Shown here: positions 6,868-8,396 of the stretch, one piece after another
Position numbering within the stretch: the stretch's first letter is position 1
Layout: each line of letters opens with the position of its first letter
Assembly (NCBI GenBank): GCA_030835875.1
Contig: JAURQY010000079.1
Coordinates: 1-8,396 of the forward strand
From: Nitriliruptorales bacterium
Lineage (GTDB): Bacteria > Actinomycetota > Nitriliruptoria > Nitriliruptorales > Nitriliruptoraceae
DNA: 8,396 nucleotides
Reading direction: 5' to 3'
Program-made: the position numbers and the translations under genes
Notes under the pieces: model-generated
Told to the model about the DNA's origin: nothing
Databases searched by the model: none
The model's input: only the letters and a program-made list of their open reading frames with translations

Positions 6868-7007
6868 GCCCGCTCCCGTCGACCGCCGGCACGTGTCGGA
6901 CGGTGCGCAGCGAGGCTAACGGTGCACGCCCGTCCGGACGGTGCCGCCTCCGCGTCAGGGGACACCTGGGATGGGACACTGGTCGTCCTTCCAGAGGACA
7001 TGCTCCC
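6868..7007. promoter_or_regulatory. Divergent promoter region between recD2 and the 131-residue gene
   Basis: This 140-base gap lies between genes read in opposite directions, so it should hold both promoters. A perfect 12-base palindrome, CCGTCCGGACGG, sits at 6930-6941. GGACGGTGC occurs at 6898-6906 and again at 6936-6944. GGGACAC occurs at 6959-6965 and 6973-6979, each soon followed by TGG. A weak -10 candidate for recD2, TAGCCT on the minus strand (plus 6913-6918), would give a leader of about 40 bases, but no good -35 element accompanies it. I found no clear promoter for the plus-strand side. The repeats are real; their role as operators is a guess. Confidence 0.4.
6993..6998 (+). promoter_or_regulatory. 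Shine-Dalgarno site that sets the GTG start at 7008
   Basis: AGAGGA lies nine bases before the GTG at 7008. A nearer ATG at 7000 is in a different frame, is almost on top of this site, and opens a frame without coding character, so the GTG is preferred. Confidence 0.55.
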
Positions 7008-7403
7008 GTGCCCACTGTCACCGACGACCGGACCCGTCCCGCGCGCGCCGCGGACGGGCCGGTCCTCGTGCGCGTCGACGCCTCGGCGTCCGACTGGGTG
7101 CGCGGGCTCCCGAGCGTCCCGGACGGCCGCCGCGTCAGCGTGACCGTCGGCAGCGACGAGCTCCGTGCGGCTGCGGACGAGCTCGCCGCACGCGGCTACG
7201 AGCTGCTCGGCGTCGTGCCGGGCCGACGCTCGGGCCTGCATGCGGACATCCTCGTGACCGGCGCGATGCGCGAGTCCGACGCACGCTGGTTCCCCGCGCT
7301 CCTGCTCGTCGCCGCACGCGTGTTCGACCTGCGCTTCGGACCGGTCCAGGTCGCGCTCGCCGACGAGCTCGCCGCCCACCTCCCCCACCTCGCGATCGAC
7401 TGA
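7008..7403 (+). CDS. Unrecognised 131-residue protein upstream of the YqeY-like gene
   Basis: I do not recognise this protein. It starts at GTG 7008 with VPTVTDDRTRPARAADGPVL and ends HLAID just before the TGA at 7401. After an acidic and arginine-rich head of about 18 residues come a predicted beta strand (VLVRVDAS), a strand-helix stretch (RRVSVTVGSDELRAAADELA, 41-60), RGYELLGVVPGRRSGLHADI (62-81) and a hydrophobic helix region (WFPALLLVAARVFDLRF, 94-110). It finishes with VQVALADELAAHLPHL. No signal peptide or membrane segment of full length is evident, and there is no cysteine. It looks like a small soluble alpha/beta protein. The YqeY-like gene begins 12 bases later, so the two are probably co-transcribed. 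Third-position GC use matches the neighbours, which supports a real gene. The opposite-strand frames here are shadows. Confidence 0.7.
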   Translation: MPTVTDDRTRPARAADGPVLVRVDASASDWVRGLPSVPDGRRVSVTVGSDELRAAADELAARGYELLGVVPGRRSGLHADILVTGAMRESDARWFPALLLVAARVFDLRFGPVQVALADELAAHLPHLAID

Positions 7404-7415
7404 CGGAGCACACGT

Positions 7416-7877
7416 ATGAGTCTTCACGAGCGGATCGAGGACGACCTGCGCGCCGCGATGAAGGCCCGCGACCGCGCGGCGCTCGACGCCCTGCGCATGC
7501 TCAAGACCGCGCTGACGAACCGTGCCATCGCCGACGGTGGGACCCCGACGACACGGCTCGACGACGAGACGGCGATGGCGGTCGTCGCGACCGAGGTGAA
7601 GCGGCGTCGCGAGGCGGCGACCGCGTTCCGCGACGGCGGTCGTGAGGAGTCCGCGCTGAAGGAGGAGGCGGAGGCCGCGCTGTACGCGGTCTACCTCCCT
7701 GCCCAGCTCGACGACGACGCGCTGCGCGCGATGGTCGCTGCGGTCGCGGAGCGGCTCGGTGCGACCGGCCCGCGCGACGCCGGTGGCGTCATCCGCGAGG
7801 TGCTCGCGGAGGCCGCCGGTGGCGCGGACGGCGGACGCGTCGCTGCGATGGTGCGCGAGGTCCTCAGCGAGGGCTGA
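7416..7877 (+). CDS. GatB/YqeY domain protein
   Basis: This 153-residue protein has the full YqeY layout. A helical N-terminus (MSLHERIEDDLRAAMKARDR) leads into the LRMLKTALTNRAI signature (26-38). Then come VKRRREAATAFRDGGREE (61-78), the YLPAQLDDDAL hinge motif (93-103) and a C-terminal helical bundle ending GADGGRVAAMVREVL. This C-terminal bundle resembles the tail domain of GatB, the tRNA-dependent amidotransferase subunit, where it contacts tRNA. Stand-alone YqeY proteins are common, and their cellular role is still uncertain, possibly linked to tRNA or amide transfer. The start at 7416 has GGAG with a seven-base spacer, and the gene follows the 131-residue gene by 12 bases. Typical members are near 150 residues, so it looks complete. 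The family call is firm; the function is open. Confidence 0.92.
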   Translation: MSLHERIEDDLRAAMKARDRAALDALRMLKTALTNRAIADGGTPTTRLDDETAMAVVATEVKRRREAATAFRDGGREESALKEEAEAALYAVYLPAQLDDDALRAMVAAVAERLGATGPRDAGGVIREVLAEAAGGADGGRVAAMVREVLSEG

Positions 7878-7885
7878 CGGTCAGC
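7873..7885. other. Short inverted repeat spanning two convergent stop codons
   Basis: GCTGAC and GTCAGC flank a single G. The left arm contains the TGA stop of the YqeY-like gene, the right arm the TGA of the converging thioredoxin-like gene (TCA on plus). As RNA it gives a five-base stem with a three-base loop and no T-run, so it is at best a weak bidirectional transcript end. Confidence 0.3.
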
Positions 7886-8396
7886 GCACGAGCCGGAGCA
7901 GCGCCTCGAGGCTGTCCTCGGTCAGCTCGCCGAACACACGGCCGACCATCACCCCGTCGCGGTCGAAGGCGACCGTGACGGGCAGGCCACGACCACCCAC
8001 TGCGGCGGCGACCTCGCCGCCCAGGTCGAGCACCGTGGTGAACACGACCTGCTGCTCGGCGACGAAACGCTCCGCGTCGGCGCGCGCATCGAGGTGCGCG
8101 ACGCCGAGGAAGTCGGTGCCGAGATCGCGGCCGGCCACGCGGTTGAGCAGCGGCATCTCGCGCTCGCACGGGCCGCACCAGCTCGCGAAGAGGTTGATCA
8201 CGGTCGGGCGCCCGGCGGCGACGCTGCGTGCGACGAACGCTGACGCCTCCTCCCAGCCACCGTCGGTCAGGACGGAGCCGGGCGCCGGTGCGCGCGAGAT
8301 GTCGGCATCGACGACCCGCAGCCCATCGTCCGCGGGGAGCGGCGGCGCGTCGGCGCTCGGCGCGAGCCCGAAGTCGACGACGTCATCGCTCGGCAC
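7881..8396 (-). CDS. TlpA/ResA-type thioredoxin-like protein, probably N-terminally cut
   Basis: The visible 171 residues form a thioredoxin fold. PTVINLFASWCGPCEREMPL (64-83) contains the redox WCGPC motif (73-77). The cis-proline loop is GLPVT (137-141), followed by VAFDRDGVMVGRVFGELTED. The helix-strand insert after the active site (LNRVAGRDLGTDFLGVAHLD, then FVAEQQVVFTTVLD) is typical of TlpA/ResA/DsbE-type disulfide reductases, which act outside the membrane in cytochrome c maturation or general thiol reduction. The window begins at a possible GTG start, but no signal peptide or membrane anchor is visible in the first 60 residues, which are acidic and proline-rich. The real start most likely lies further right, outside the window. 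The gene converges on the YqeY-like gene with three bases between stops. Family confidence is high; the exact partner is unknown. Confidence 0.88.
   Translation of the reverse strand: MPSDDVVDFGLAPSADAPPLPADDGLRVVDADISRAPAPGSVLTDGGWEEASAFVARSVAAGRPTVINLFASWCGPCEREMPLLNRVAGRDLGTDFLGVAHLDARADAERFVAEQQVVFTTVLDLGGEVAAAVGGRGLPVTVAFDRDGVMVGRVFGELTEDSLEALLRLVR

Noticed and set aside
4696..7143. 815-codon open frame on the plus strand opposite recD2
   Set aside because: It is antisense to a helicase with every motif intact, has no recognisable domain, and has shadow-type composition.
7000..7143. ATG at 7000 as a start after AGAGGA
   Set aside because: The spacing is too short and the frame it opens is a shadow that stops at 7143. 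The GTG at 7008 opens the frame with coding character.
1..8396. tRNA, rRNA, CRISPR, insertion sequence, prophage or riboswitch
   Set aside because: I looked for cloverleaf-like segments, regularly spaced repeats, transposase-like proteins and long terminal repeats, and saw none. Composition is uniform, with no sign of recent transfer.

Overview
The window is a gene-dense, very GC-rich stretch (about 70% or more by eye, with G/C at nearly every third codon position). SufB and SufR look actinobacterial: the SufB N-terminus resembles mycobacterial SufB, and SufR sits directly upstream of it. I place it in Actinomycetota or a close high-GC relative and cannot give a genus from sequence alone. No rRNA, tRNA, CRISPR array or insertion sequence was seen. 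Every gene-free gap is shorter than 150 bases.

Layout, in order of transcription on the minus strand. A tight run of four genes starts at 6867 and ends at 1226: a RecD2-type helicase, a circularly permuted ATP-grasp protein (COG2308 type), an alpha-E domain protein (COG2307 type) and a bacterial transglutaminase-like protease. Gaps are 10, -1 (a TGATG stop/start overlap) and 11 bases. The last three form a known but poorly understood set, predicted by comparative genomics to make and process a peptide-like product. Here the set sits behind a DNA helicase gene, with no Anbu proteasome-like subunit in view.

After a 111-base gap come sufR (1114 to 428) and the first 113 codons of sufB (339 running off the left edge), the start of a SUF iron-sulfur cluster assembly operon. 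The gap holds a near-perfect 11-base inverted repeat that fits a SufR operator, so this operon is probably repressed by its own Fe-S sensor.

Divergent from recD2, two plus-strand genes form a small unit: an unrecognised 131-residue protein with a GTG start (7008-7403) and a GatB/YqeY-domain protein (7416-7877). A minus-strand TlpA/ResA-type thioredoxin-like protein (7881 off the right edge) converges on them, with only three bases between the two stop codons.

The two most useful leads are the peptide-ligase triad linked to recD2 and the SufR operator. I see no completely new system. The least characterised biology is the product of the ATP-grasp/alpha-E/transglutaminase set and the 131-residue unknown protein.
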